Part shown: one piece after another, positions 7,647-17,100 of the stretch | How the letters are laid out: each line of letters opens with the position of its first letter | Numbering within the stretch: the first letter of the stretch is position 1 | Source: an uncultured Bacillota bacterium | GTDB taxonomy: Bacteria; Bacillota; Clostridia; Lachnospirales; Lachnospiraceae | Direction: 5' to 3' | Assembly (NCBI GenBank): GCA_958352855.1 | Contig: CATWQE010000037.1 | Location: 1 to 25,524, forward strand | DNA: 25,524 nucleotides | Translations under genes and position numbers: made by a program | The notes under the pieces: generated by a model | The model's input: the letters and a program-made list of their open reading frames with translations, nothing else | What the model was told of the DNA's origin: nothing | Database searches by the model: none

Positions 7647-9335
7647 ATGGGATTTATGACAATAGACGGCAGAAAAGTGGAATTTACGGATGAAAAAAAT
7701 GTTCTTTCTGTCATTCGCAATGCTGGCATCAATCTGCCTACCCTTTGCTATCACTCTGAGGTATCTACCTTTGGCGCCTGTCGCTTGTGTACCGTAGAGG
7801 ATGACCGGGGCCGCAACTTTGCCTCCTGTTCCGAGGAGCCAAGAGACGGTATGGTGATTTACACCAACTCAGGAAAAATTAAAAAATATCGAAAATTAAT
7901 TGTAGAGCTTTTGCTCTCCGCCCACTGCCGCGACTGTACCACCTGTGTAAAAAGCGGGGAATGTGTGCTTCAGGATCTGGCTCACAAAATGAATATTACC
8001 ACTGTTCGTTTCCAGAATACCAGAGAGCAGCGTCCTTTAGATACCAGCTCTCCTGCTCTGGTTCGTGACCCTAATAAATGTATTCTCTGTGGAGACTGTG
8101 TACGCGCCTGCAGCGAAATCCAGGGCCTTGGAGTACTGGGCTTTGCTTTCCGCGGTACAGATGCCATGGTTATGCCGGCTTTTGACAAACCGCTCTCTGC
8201 TACGGATTGCGTAAGCTGCGGACAGTGCCGGGTATACTGTCCTACTGGAGCAATCAGCATTAAAACGCACATGGATGAAGTATGGGATGCTATTTCAGAC
8301 CCGGATACCAGAGTGGTTGCCCAGATTGCACCGGCTGTACGGGTAGCTGTGGGAGATGCTTTTGGTCTGAGCAAGGGAAACAGTGTTATGGGGAAAATCG
8401 TTGCAGTTCTTCACCGTATGGGCTTTGATGAAGTTTATGATACTGCCTTTTCTGCTGACCTCACCATTATGGAAGAGTCAAAAGAATTCTTAGAGCGTGT
8501 GGGAACCGGAGAAAATCTCCCCTTATTCACCTCCTGCTGCCCTGCATGGGTGAAATTCCTCTGCGACCAGTATCCGGAATACAAGGACAATCTTTCTACC
8601 TGTCGTTCTCCTCAGGGCATGTTCTCTGCGGTAATTAAAGAATATTACCGGGGATATGAGAAGAACCAGGGCAAGAAAACCTTTGTGGTTTCTATTATGC
8701 CTTGTACTGCCAAGAAAATGGAAATCCTGCGGCCAAACAACTTCACCAAGGGAGAACAGGACACAGACGTGGTTATCACCACCACCGAATTAATCCGTAT
8801 GATTAAAAACTCCGGTATTGAATTTGCCACCCTTACTCCGGAAGCCTGTGACATGCCATTTGGCTTTGGTTCCGGCGCCGGTGTTATCTTCGGTGTAACC
8901 GGCGGTGTAACAGAGGCCATGCTCCGCCGCTTTGCAGATAAGCATGATAAGGCAACCATGGATACCGTAGCAGAATCCGGCGCCAGAGGCGACGATGGCA
9001 TCAAGGAATTCTCTGTAACCTATAAGGGCATTCCTCTGAATGTGTGTGTTGCCAGCGGACTTGCCAATGCCCGAACAGTGATGGAAAATATTAAGAGTGG
9101 CAAAAAACATTACCACATTGTGGAAATTATGGCATGCCGCAGAGGCTGTATTATGGGAGGAGGTCAGCCTCCAAGAGCGGGAAGTCGTACAAAGGTTGCC
9201 AGAAGTGAGGGTCTGTATCAGGCAGATAATATTACCAGCATCCGCAAAGCAGATGAAAATCCACTGATTATGTCTCTGTATGACGGTCTGCTAAAAGGCA
9301 AAGTACATGAGCTTCTTCATGTAGACGGTTATTAA
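7647..9335 (+). CDS. hydA: [FeFe]-hydrogenase catalytic subunit HydA
   Basis: 562 residues. ATG 7647 follows GGAGGG by 6 bases. Domains in order are: a plant-type [2Fe-2S] domain (CYHSEVSTFGACRLC), a His/Cys cluster segment (HCRDCTTCVKSGEC), two [4Fe-4S] motifs (CILCGDCVRAC and CVSCGQCRVYCPTG), and the H-cluster domain. H-cluster signatures are L1 TSCCPAW (297-298 Cys; the first is the proton-relay Cys, the second a ligand), L2 MPCTAKKME (Cys353) and L3 MACRRGCIMGGGQP (Cys497, Cys501). It makes or uses H2 in the cytoplasm, with HydB and HydC supplying NADH and ferredoxin electrons. In L3 the residues between the two cysteines are RRG, where many HydA have PGG. Maturases HydEFG are not in the window. 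Confidence 0.96.
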   Translation: MGFMTIDGRKVEFTDEKNVLSVIRNAGINLPTLCYHSEVSTFGACRLCTVEDDRGRNFASCSEEPRDGMVIYTNSGKIKKYRKLIVELLLSAHCRDCTTCVKSGECVLQDLAHKMNITTVRFQNTREQRPLDTSSPALVRDPNKCILCGDCVRACSEIQGLGVLGFAFRGTDAMVMPAFDKPLSATDCVSCGQCRVYCPTGAISIKTHMDEVWDAISDPDTRVVAQIAPAVRVAVGDAFGLSKGNSVMGKIVAVLHRMGFDEVYDTAFSADLTIMEESKEFLERVGTGENLPLFTSCCPAWVKFLCDQYPEYKDNLSTCRSPQGMFSAVIKEYYRGYEKNQGKKTFVVSIMPCTAKKMEILRPNNFTKGEQDTDVVITTTELIRMIKNSGIEFATLTPEACDMPFGFGSGAGVIFGVTGGVTEAMLRRFADKHDKATMDTVAESGARGDDGIKEFSVTYKGIPLNVCVASGLANARTVMENIKSGKKHYHIVEIMACRRGCIMGGGQPPRAGSRTKVARSEGLYQADNITSIRKADENPLIMSLYDGLLKGKVHELLHVDGY

Positions 9336-9357
9336 AAAGAAGAAAGAAAAAGAACAG

Positions 9358-9412
9358 CCCCGGAAAAACAATTCAGGTTTCCTGAACTGCCCTCCGGGGC
9401 ATTTTTATATAT
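9358..9412 (+). terminator. Bidirectional terminator between hydA and DUF1015 gene
   Basis: GCCCCGGA (9358-9365) pairs perfectly with TCCGGGGC (9394-9401), with a nested TTCAGG/CCTGAA hairpin inside. On the plus strand it is followed by ATTTTTATATATTT and ends hydA. On the minus strand the other side is pyrimidine-rich (TGTTCTTTTTCTTTC), so it can also stop the convergent DUF1015 transcript. Confidence 0.85.
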
Positions 9413-9424
9413 TTATTTTTGTAT

Positions 9425-10660
9425 TTAGATTCTGTGAATAAACAATCCGCTTCTAAGCTTTGGCTCAAACCAGGTGGATTTGGGCGGCATCAGTCTGCCT
9501 TCGTCTGCTGTCTGCATCAGTTCCTCCATACTGGTGGGATACATGGAAAAGGCTACCTTACAGCCCTGCTCCACTCTCCTTTCCAGTTCAGAAAGTCCCC
9601 GGATGCCTCCAACGAAGTCAATCCGCGGGTCTGCCCCCGGTTTTTCTATGCCAAGAACAGGCTCCAGAAGATGGTTCTGAAGCAGGGACACATCCAACCC
9701 TTCCACTGCATCCTGGGAAACATAGGCTTCTCTGATTTCCAGACGATACCAGGTCTTATCCAGATACATGCCAAAAACACCTTTTTTCTCCGGCTGCACC
9801 GGTTCTGCGCCTCTCTCTTCCACCAGGAAGCGCTCTCCTACCTTTTCCAGAAATTCTTCCTTGCTATAGCCATGCAAATCCCTGACCACACGATTATAGT
9901 CCAGAATCTTCAATTCATCCGAAGCAAATAAGGTACACAGAAAATAATTAAATTCCTCTGTTCCATGATAATCTGGATTCGCTTTTCGTTTCTCAAGTCC
10001 CGCCTTAATGGCAGAAGCTGCCCTGTGATGGCCATCTGCTATGTAAATGCTATCCATATTCTGAAACAAACTTGTTATTTTATCTATGGTAAGCTGGTCT
10101 TCTATTACCCATACTCTGTGAGAAATCCCATCCTCTGAGCAAAAATCATACACCGGATGAGAACGTTTCTTAATATCCAGAAGTCTGCGAAGCTCCGGCT
10201 GGGGGCGATGCGCCAGAAAGATAGGACCTGTCTGAGCCTGGCATACGGTTACGTGACGAATACGGTCTGCTTCTTTCTCCGGCTTGGTATTCTCATGGCG
10301 TTTAATCACCTGATTCAAATAATCCTCTATGGATGCGCAGGCCACAATTCCTGTCTGTGTGTGTTCTTTTGTGCCGATTTCATAAACATAATAGCAATCC
10401 TTCTGCTCCTCACAGAATTTTCCTTCGTCTAACATTCCCCACAAGGTTCTGGCTGCCTGCTGGTATACCTCCGGGGCATACATATCCTGCTCTTTGGGAA
10501 ACTGGGTTTCCGGACGGTCAATCTTCAAAAAGGACATAGGATTCTTTTCAACTTCCTTTCTTGCCTCTTCTTTGTTGTACACATCATAGGGAAGCGCAGC
10601 AATTTCTGCCGCATACGCAGCTCTTGGTCTCACTGCGCGAAATGGTTTGATATCTGCCAT
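9425..10660 (-). CDS. DUF1015 family protein
   Basis: 411 residues, the full family length (about 400-420). The N-terminus (IKPFRAVRPRAAYAAEIAAL, then PYDVYN) and the central YIADGHHRAASAIKAGLE motif are hallmarks of DUF1015; the GHHR cluster looks like a catalytic or nucleotide-binding site. It is soluble, with no signal peptide. The molecular function is not established. To my knowledge the family is frequently encoded next to serA in Clostridia, which suggests a link to serine or phosphoglycerate metabolism; here serA is about 10 kb away, separated by the pilus operon. ATG 10660 has a strong AGGAGG about 8 bases upstream. It ends 24 bases before the shared terminator and probably shares a transcript with the small ORF 21 bases upstream. 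Confidence 0.92.
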   Translation of the reverse strand: MADIKPFRAVRPRAAYAAEIAALPYDVYNKEEARKEVEKNPMSFLKIDRPETQFPKEQDMYAPEVYQQAARTLWGMLDEGKFCEEQKDCYYVYEIGTKEHTQTGIVACASIEDYLNQVIKRHENTKPEKEADRIRHVTVCQAQTGPIFLAHRPQPELRRLLDIKKRSHPVYDFCSEDGISHRVWVIEDQLTIDKITSLFQNMDSIYIADGHHRAASAIKAGLEKRKANPDYHGTEEFNYFLCTLFASDELKILDYNRVVRDLHGYSKEEFLEKVGERFLVEERGAEPVQPEKKGVFGMYLDKTWYRLEIREAYVSQDAVEGLDVSLLQNHLLEPVLGIEKPGADPRIDFVGGIRGLSELERRVEQGCKVAFSMYPTSMEELMQTADEGRLMPPKSTWFEPKLRSGLFIHRI

Positions 10661-10681
10661 AATGAATTCCTCCTGTATTCC

Positions 10682-10816
10682 TTATTGTTTTCTAATTGCT
10701 TTGAAGGTTCTTTGAAGCTTCCTGTAATTCCGTTTCAGGGAACACATTCCTTTCAAAACCTTCAGACCCCTGCGGTATCCTTTCCAAAAAGAATGCCATG
10801 TGTTTGCTCTTTTCAT
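10682..10816 (-). CDS. Small highly basic ORF, 44 aa, function unknown
   Basis: A short reading frame opens at ATG 10816-10814 behind GGAGA (about 6 bases) and ends with TAA 10684-10682, 21 bases before the DUF1015 start. It begins MKRANTWHSFWKGYRRGLKV and continues in the same style to its end at AIRKQ. About 15 of 44 residues are Lys or Arg, and none are Asp or Glu. It has two Trp and no clear transmembrane segment. An extended -10 (TAGAAT at 10866-10861 preceded by TGG) would start a transcript about 40 bases upstream. It could be a small protein, a leader peptide coupled to DUF1015, or chance. The ribosome binding site, promoter position and operon spacing favour a translated gene. I know no family for it. 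Confidence 0.5.
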   Translation of the reverse strand: MKRANTWHSFWKGYRRGLKVLKGMCSLKRNYRKLQRTFKAIRKQ

Positions 10817-10860
10817 ATGCTATCTCCATTTTTTATATAGAACCATATCTACTACCGCAT

Positions 10861-10866
10861 ATTCTA
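10861..10866 (-). promoter_or_regulatory. putative extended -10 for small ORF and DUF1015
   Basis: TAGAAT with TGG directly before it on the minus strand, placed about 45 bases before the small ORF start and after the pilus-operon terminator. The -35 (TGGTTT at 10889-10884 with 17-base spacing) is weak. It would give the DUF1015 gene its own promoter, independent of the pilus operon. Confidence 0.4.
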
Positions 10867-10917
10867 CCATATCTTTTTGGAAAAAACCACCCTGTTACGC
10901 ACAAGCGCCTGAAAACA

Positions 10918-10957
10918 ACATATGCTTCGCCCATATCAAATAGTGCGAAGCATACGT
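10918..10957 (-). terminator. Terminator of the pilus operon
   Basis: Arms 10945-10957 and 10918-10930 pair over 13 bases with one G-U pair (minus RNA ACGUAUGCUUCGC with GCGAAGCAUAUGU), loop 14 bases, followed by UGUUUUC. It begins directly after the stop codon of the last pilus gene. Confidence 0.75.
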
Positions 10958-10958
10958 T

Positions 10959-11684
10959 TTATTCTCTGTTTTTCTTTCTATGATTTTTTTGCATAACTGC
11001 TGCAATACATACCAGAGATAAGCATGTTGTCATCAGCAATGTAAGAAGCTGTGTATCATCACCTGTTTTTGCCGGCTTATCTGGCTTATCCGGCTTTGGA
11101 TTTTCCGTATCCGGCTTCTCTGCAGGCGGTTTGGGCTTCTCTCCCTTTGTCTGTGTCACAACATCATAGAGAACGATATCATTCTCCACATAAGGAACTG
11201 TTACTAAAAACGGTTCTGTGGTTCCATAACGTTTAAATTGATCTTTTTGAACAATAAGATATACACCTAAATCAAGTTCTTCAAAAGTACACACTCCATC
11301 TTTATCCGTCGCACCGGTTCTGTCTGGTACGATTTCTTCGTGTTCTGCAGTAAAAGCAACAAGACGCTTGGCACAGGCTTTGTGCAAGGCTATATCCCCA
11401 AGCTTATTTAAATCCAGGTCCAGATTTTCAAAGGTCTCTGTGGGTAAAAATCCTTCCAGATGGTTTTCATACAGCTTTGGCTCACCAATTTTATAACAAT
11501 ACAGGCTCACAGAATCCCTTGGTGTTCCAATATCATCAAGGCGTACTTGAATACTCCCTGTTTTATCCGGATTATAAAGTGATTGCTGCATATTCTCTGC
11601 CAAAACAGGCTGAACCTTAAACAATACTCCGGCAATAAGCAGACATAACAGCAACGCCGGATACTGTATTTTTTTTATCTTCAC
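10959..11684 (-). CDS. Minor (probably basal) pilin with PAKTG sorting signal
   Basis: 241 residues, starting with GTG 11684-11682 that overlaps the srtC stop (GTGA). A signal peptide (about 1-29, cleaved near VLA/EN) is followed by a single pilin D1-like domain (SIQVRLDDIGTP to GVYLIVQKDQF and PFLVTVPY, about 43-165). Then come a Pro/Lys-rich linker (180-203), a sorting motif PAKTG (204-208), a hydrophobic helix (about 211-232) and a basic tail. This layout fits a minor pilin that sits at the base of the fibre and links it to the wall. The signal differs from LPTTG of the backbone and IPTTG of the tip. It is the last gene of the operon. No Cna-B domain of its own is evident. Confidence 0.85.
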   Translation of the reverse strand: MKIKKIQYPALLLCLLIAGVLFKVQPVLAENMQQSLYNPDKTGSIQVRLDDIGTPRDSVSLYCYKIGEPKLYENHLEGFLPTETFENLDLDLNKLGDIALHKACAKRLVAFTAEHEEIVPDRTGATDKDGVCTFEELDLGVYLIVQKDQFKRYGTTEPFLVTVPYVENDIVLYDVVTQTKGEKPKPPAEKPDTENPKPDKPDKPAKTGDDTQLLTLLMTTCLSLVCIAAVMQKNHRKKNRE

Positions 11685-12571
11685 CTTTTCTTACACCTCC
11701 TAATCCGCTTACATTTTCTTATAATCCCAAAAATGAAAAGAACCAAAACAACCACAAGAGCAGTAATAATATAAGGCCATGCCACGCTTTTTTCTTTGCT
11801 TTCCTGTTCTCTTTCCCCTGAAGCCTCTATTTCTTCCTCGTATGGGATTCTTGTTCCACGCACAAGCAATCTGTGAGAATTAATGGCATAGGGTGTACAG
11901 GTTACAAGGGTCACATAGTCCTCTTCGGAAACAATTGCCAGATCCTCCAGATGATTGGGTTCCACTGTTGTAATTTTATCCACCTCATAAGCCAGGGTTT
12001 CATCCAGCACATCAATATAAAACACGTCTCCCATTTCCAGGAGATTTAAGTCTGTAAACAGTTTTGCACTTGGAAGCCCCCGGTGTCCTGAAATCACCGC
12101 ATGGGTTCCCTTTCCCCCAACAGGAAATGAGGTCTGTTCCAGATGCCCGATTGCCTTTTGCAATACCTCTTCCTCTGTTCCATGATAAATCGGAAGCTCC
12201 ACCTTAATGGAGGGAATTCTTATGGTTGCCATCATCCCGTCATGTTGAGGATTCAATGTCTCATAATACTCAATTCCAGCCTTCCTGTCTCTGACCTGAT
12301 TAAAGGGGTCAACAATAATCTCATCCTTCATCAAATCTTCATTATATTTCTGCGCCTGAGCGCGCATTGCCTCCAGCTCTTCTTTTGATTGTCCGCCGAC
12401 TACTTCTCTGTAGCCGCGGACAACCTTATCCTGCTGAAACTGATTTACAAGATTACTTGCCGCCGGATAAGCAAGAATTGCTGCGCCGGCAATAAAAATT
12501 ATGAGAATAAAAACAAGATCCAGAACTTTTCTTTTCTTATTTCCAGGCACTGCCCGTTTTTTCTTCCTCAC
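11681..12571 (-). CDS. srtC: Class C (pilus-specific) sortase
   Basis: 296 residues. An N-terminal membrane helix (about 17-36) and a C-terminal one (about 265-285) bracket an extracellular sortase beta barrel, as in class C enzymes. The lid motif Asp-Pro-Phe is visible at 88-90. Catalytic residues are His163 in ISGHRG, Cys225 in TLVTCTPYA and Arg234 in SHRLLVRG. It joins pilin subunits through isopeptide bonds between the LPXTG threonine and a pilin lysine. The start is GTG 12571-12569 directly after the TAG of the major pilin gene (no gap), since no other plausible start lies before the first membrane helix; translation must depend on coupling. The C-terminus overlaps the next gene by 4 bases. 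Confidence 0.94.
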   Translation of the reverse strand: MRKKKRAVPGNKKRKVLDLVFILIIFIAGAAILAYPAASNLVNQFQQDKVVRGYREVVGGQSKEELEAMRAQAQKYNEDLMKDEIIVDPFNQVRDRKAGIEYYETLNPQHDGMMATIRIPSIKVELPIYHGTEEEVLQKAIGHLEQTSFPVGGKGTHAVISGHRGLPSAKLFTDLNLLEMGDVFYIDVLDETLAYEVDKITTVEPNHLEDLAIVSEEDYVTLVTCTPYAINSHRLLVRGTRIPYEEEIEASGEREQESKEKSVAWPYIITALVVVLVLFIFGIIRKCKRIRRCKKR

Positions 12572-14110
12572 CTATCTCTCTTTCCTCTTTAAACGAATAA
12601 AGAGTACCACTGCCGCTGCAATAAGCAGCACACCGCAAATTGTGAAAACATAGGTACCCATACCACCTGTGGTAGGAAGTGTGAATCCTCTTGCATTCAG
12701 TACATCAAATACTACCTTATTATTCTCTACCTTTACTGTATTCTTATCAACACCATTTCCCTCTACTGTATATCCAAAGGTATTCTTAGTCTTATCAAAT
12801 TTTACAGTTAATGTAATCGGATCTTTCAGTAATACATATCCATCCGGAGCCTTTGTTTCCTTGATATAGTATGTACCCTCGCCAAGACCTTTAAACGTTA
12901 CAACGCCATTCTTGTCTGCAACTGCGACAGCATCTCCCACAACTAGTTCATCTGTCACATTACCAGCCTCATTCTTCTTATAAGTTACAAGCGTTGCTAT
13001 TTTTGTACATTTTTCATTTTCATAAACTGTAAATTCAGCGCCTGGAAGTACAACATTCTTATCTTTTCCATCTTCTTTTTTGGTCATCTGAAGCTCGCCA
13101 GAATATGTTGTCGTACTATCAGGTGTACCTTCTGTTACAAAGTCGCCATCTGTACTAAATTCAGCCTTCACCTCATTCTTATTCCCTGTGACACCAAAAT
13201 CAGCATCCTTATTTAAAGCTGCTTTGTAACGAATGGTTACCGTACTTGATTTTTTCACATTATCATAATACTTACCACCAAAATTAAATGTTATTGTTGT
13301 TGTACCATTCGCTTTATTTTCTTCAATAAATCCATAGTTTTCTCTACCAAGTAGAGTACCATCATCTAAAGTTACAGACTCCACTTCTGTAAAGGTAAGC
13401 CCTTTACTCATGGTATCAATAACTTTAAAGGTTATGTCTTTATATGTGCTATCATACAGTGGAACATCCTGTACAACTTTAAAAACAATTTCTTTTTCCA
13501 CCTGCTGTGCTGCAGATTCAGCTTGTAACTGTCCAGCTTCTTCAATCGTTTTTGTTGTCGTAATTGGCTGTTCTTTTAAAGTCGCCGTTACATCATAATT
13601 GTACTCTCCCGCCTTGGTTTCACCTGGTACTGCAACAAGCATTGGCTTAATTGCCTTGTAGCCAGTTGTATATTTAGTTTCAAGAATCAAATAATAGCCT
13701 ATCGCCACCTCTTTTTTCTCATTTGCCTTCAGTGTGTAGTCATCCTGCATGTTACTTTTTTTTACATACTCTTTAAGTTTTGCTGCCATATCATCGGCAG
13801 TTCCTGCTTCAATATGATAATCTGCTCCACCATTTGCAAACTTTGTAATATCTTCCAGTGTAATATCTGCATTTTGAAACTTATCTGTCAGGCTATAATT
13901 GTAAACGTTCTGCCCCTGGGCATACTCTGCTGTTAAGACTTTATATGCACTGTATTGAGAATCTGTTTTACCTCCCCCTCCTGTTAATGTCAGTGTGCCA
14001 GAAGTTTTAGTTGGATCTAAAGCTTCTGCACTTGCGCTGGTTGTTATTGTGGCGAACATCATGATGCTCACCACAATAGATAAAAGTAATTTTTTGATTT
14101 TCTTGTTCAT
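12572..14110 (-). CDS. Major (backbone) pilin, LPTTG-anchored, SpaH/EbpB-like
   Basis: 512 residues. It has a signal peptide 1-28 (ending ASA/E) and an N-terminal pilin D1 domain (about 33-180, with SAYKVL and GYYLILETKYTTGY). A middle isopeptide-forming D2 domain follows (about 185-335, IVFKVVQDVPLYDST). A C-terminal Cna-B/SpaA-like domain (about 341-475) contains the E-box YYIKETKAPDGY (Glu near 418). The sorting signal is LPTTG (478-482), then a membrane helix and basic tail. The classic YPK pilin motif is absent; at the D1/D2 border the segment VTATLKEQPITTTKTIEE offers Lys179 or Lys187 as the likely acceptor. It is the second gene of the operon, 18 bases after the tip gene, with an AGGCAGGAAA ribosome binding site. 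Confidence 0.93.
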   Translation of the reverse strand: MNKKIKKLLLSIVVSIMMFATITTSASAEALDPTKTSGTLTLTGGGGKTDSQYSAYKVLTAEYAQGQNVYNYSLTDKFQNADITLEDITKFANGGADYHIEAGTADDMAAKLKEYVKKSNMQDDYTLKANEKKEVAIGYYLILETKYTTGYKAIKPMLVAVPGETKAGEYNYDVTATLKEQPITTTKTIEEAGQLQAESAAQQVEKEIVFKVVQDVPLYDSTYKDITFKVIDTMSKGLTFTEVESVTLDDGTLLGRENYGFIEENKANGTTTITFNFGGKYYDNVKKSSTVTIRYKAALNKDADFGVTGNKNEVKAEFSTDGDFVTEGTPDSTTTYSGELQMTKKEDGKDKNVVLPGAEFTVYENEKCTKIATLVTYKKNEAGNVTDELVVGDAVAVADKNGVVTFKGLGEGTYYIKETKAPDGYVLLKDPITLTVKFDKTKNTFGYTVEGNGVDKNTVKVENNKVVFDVLNARGFTLPTTGGMGTYVFTICGVLLIAAAVVLFIRLKRKER

Positions 14111-14128
14111 AAAAATTTCCTGCCTTTC

Positions 14129-17100
14129 TTATTTTTTATAGCGACGGCGTGTGCGTCTTTTTCCCTGCATTTTGTAGTGATACAGCAGTATTGCCGCGAA
14201 GCAGAGCGTTGCGCCCACGATAGTAAACATAAAGATACCTCTGCCGCCTGTTGTAGGAATAATTAAGCCCTTTTCATTTTTAATAGTAACCGTTATGGTC
14301 TTATCCTCTGGATAATACTCCAAGTCACCCTCATGCTCCTGTGCCTGCTGTTCAAACGCTTCTTTGCTGATTGTAACATGCACAGACTTATTCAAGGGAA
14401 CATAGCCTGATGGCGCCTTGATTTCTGTAATCCGGTATGTTCCATAAGGCAAGGACTTAAATTCAATGATTCCAGTTGCCGATGTGACAGCCGTTCTTGG
14501 TTTAAAGACGGTATCAACCTCCCACTTTTCCTCCTTTCCTGCTTCTCCCGGAATCAGACGCTCCAGCTTAAATTCGGCGCCTGAAAGTTTCTTGTTATTA
14601 TCTTTTGCATCCTGCTTTACAATCGTAATATTTCCGAAATCAAGCCGGTTTGTCATTTCTATTGCAACAGTTTTGTCTCCATTGGGTAATTGGGGTTCTC
14701 CATACGTCACTTCGTAACCACTGTGATCCTTTGCTACATCCACCCACTGCCACTTAGAGTCAGCATAACTGTAAATCTGTTCTCCTGAGAGCTTATAATA
14801 ATAAGGATCATTCTCCTCATCTGTCAGCATCAGATGATTTACAGATGCATGCCATGCGCTATCTTTTGTCAGTTCAATATAACAGTCATCTTTACTGCAA
14901 TCATGCTTATCGCCTTCCAGAAGCTTCTTATAACAAGTCCACTGGTCATCCGGAGCATCCTTATTTGTTGAGCCCAAAAGTTTTACGCGGATTTTTCTTG
15001 GACGGATACTGCCGATATTGTCATTATCCTCCCAAAGCTTCTGGATGGTAATACCTGCAGATGTATTAATTGCCTGATAGGTCACATGCAGATAAGTTTC
15101 ACCGCCAATTTCAACATCATCCTGCCGCACTTCGTTATAGGACACTTCGTAATTCTTTAAATTACCGTCCCGGTCAATCTCCTGGATACGATATTCGTAT
15201 AAGTCGCCGTTGTCACTTTGGTAGGGAAGCGCTTTCTTGGAACTCATCTTCCAACTATCTTTCCCTGTTAAGACAATACAATTCTCCTCATCAACAATTG
15301 TTGTATCGAAGAAATCCTTTGTAACATCCTTCCATCCATCATCAGGATTCTGATTCTTGTCATAGACTCTGCGCTGAAGTTTAATATAAATCTTATCAAT
15401 TCCTCTCTGCTCATCCGTCAAACCATCCTTCCAGATTTTTTCAATATCCATATAAAATGGCTCACGTTTATTTACAAAGATTACCTCCTGATTGCTTGCA
15501 TAAGCAGTTCCTAAAACATAAGCAGTTGTATAGTCTACAAACTTGTCATTTCCGTCTTCGTCATAAATCAGCACATTTTCATGAGGATTCTCTGCTGCCG
15601 GCTCTCCAATCTCAATGCCTACCAGTTCTGTACCATTGGATGGACGTTCTACAATATGGTAGGTTGTCCCTGCCGGAATATTAGGAACTGTTACTTGTCC
15701 AACACCCTCTGCTCCAACAGAAACAGTGACTGTCTGTTTTACATAGCGCTCATTGCCATTGACAGGGGATAGCTGTGACTCAAGTCCCATACCGGCAATA
15801 TCCGTATAATAAATATCAAAGATATAATCACCTGGTTTATATGAGCCATCTGGTCCCTTCATATTATCGGACAGTTTTTTGGTAATAGTCAGGGAGCCAT
15901 ATTTCAATGTGTTCTTCACCTTGACCCCTAAATCCGTTGAAACGTTAGATGTTGTATCCGGATCTGCGTAGCTGCGATACACCAGAGTCTGCTTCACATC
16001 CGGATGCTCAAATCCATCATACTTAGACCATGAGGAATCCAGCACTTCCATACGCTGATCACCTACGATTGTACCTTTTCCGTCTAATACGCCATCTTGA
16101 ATCATTGTCAGTGGGTTCACCACACTCTCTACATCATTTCGTGTATTAAGCAAATACTTTTCATCCACTGGCTGACTATTTTCCAAAACAGTCCAGGTCG
16201 TATCAAATATCCTTGCATCAACATTTAGTTCTTTTAAAGCAATATAGCTTCCTGTCCTGAACTTATCTGTAAAAATTGCTTTTTGTCCATCTGCTAACGC
16301 AAACTGTCCCTGGTCTGTCTGTCTCGAAACACCGGCGTCATAGGTATCTCCATTTTTGGTTTTACGGATATACCAGGCTCTATCTACCGGCATTAATGTT
16401 CCTGTAGCATAGGAACCGTAATCAGATATTTTATCATCTGTTACGCTAAAGCCACCGGTCTGTGTCTGATTTAAGGATTCCAAAAATGCAATGGAGGACA
16501 CCATATAAGAAGCTGCATCTTCTGGTTTTGTACGGCGTATTCCCACAAGCATATATTCTACATTTGCCCAGTCAAAATCAGAATCTCCCCGCATTTTCTG
16601 GAAAGCAATACGCAGTACCGAATCTTCGTCTGTCATAAAGGAGTTTGTTTCTCCCTCATACCCAAGAGTATTGGCATAACCGCCCACACGCTTGCCCTTG
16701 GTATCTACAAAGGACAGATACAGATTTCTTGCGCTGGCATCATTGGCGCCGGTATTTTTCATTGCCAGTCTCATATAGGACATATCCGTAAGATTAATGG
16801 ATTTGGAGGGTTTAATTTGAAGCAATGTCTCTTCTGCCGGTTCTGCGCCGGAAACCGTAGACGTTTGCTCAATAATCTTCGAATATTTTCCTGTTCCATC
16901 TGTTACGGTACCTGCGTCATCTTGAAAACGAAAGCTGACATCTTGATTGGACTCATTGTAAAGTATCTTGCTTTTACCTGGTTTCAAATAACCAGCCGAA
17001 TCCTCTACCGGAAGAGCCTTTCCACTTGTCACCAGATTTTCCATCTCAAAATTAAAACCACCCATATTTTGGAGCAAATCTGCAAAAATATTTTCTTTTC

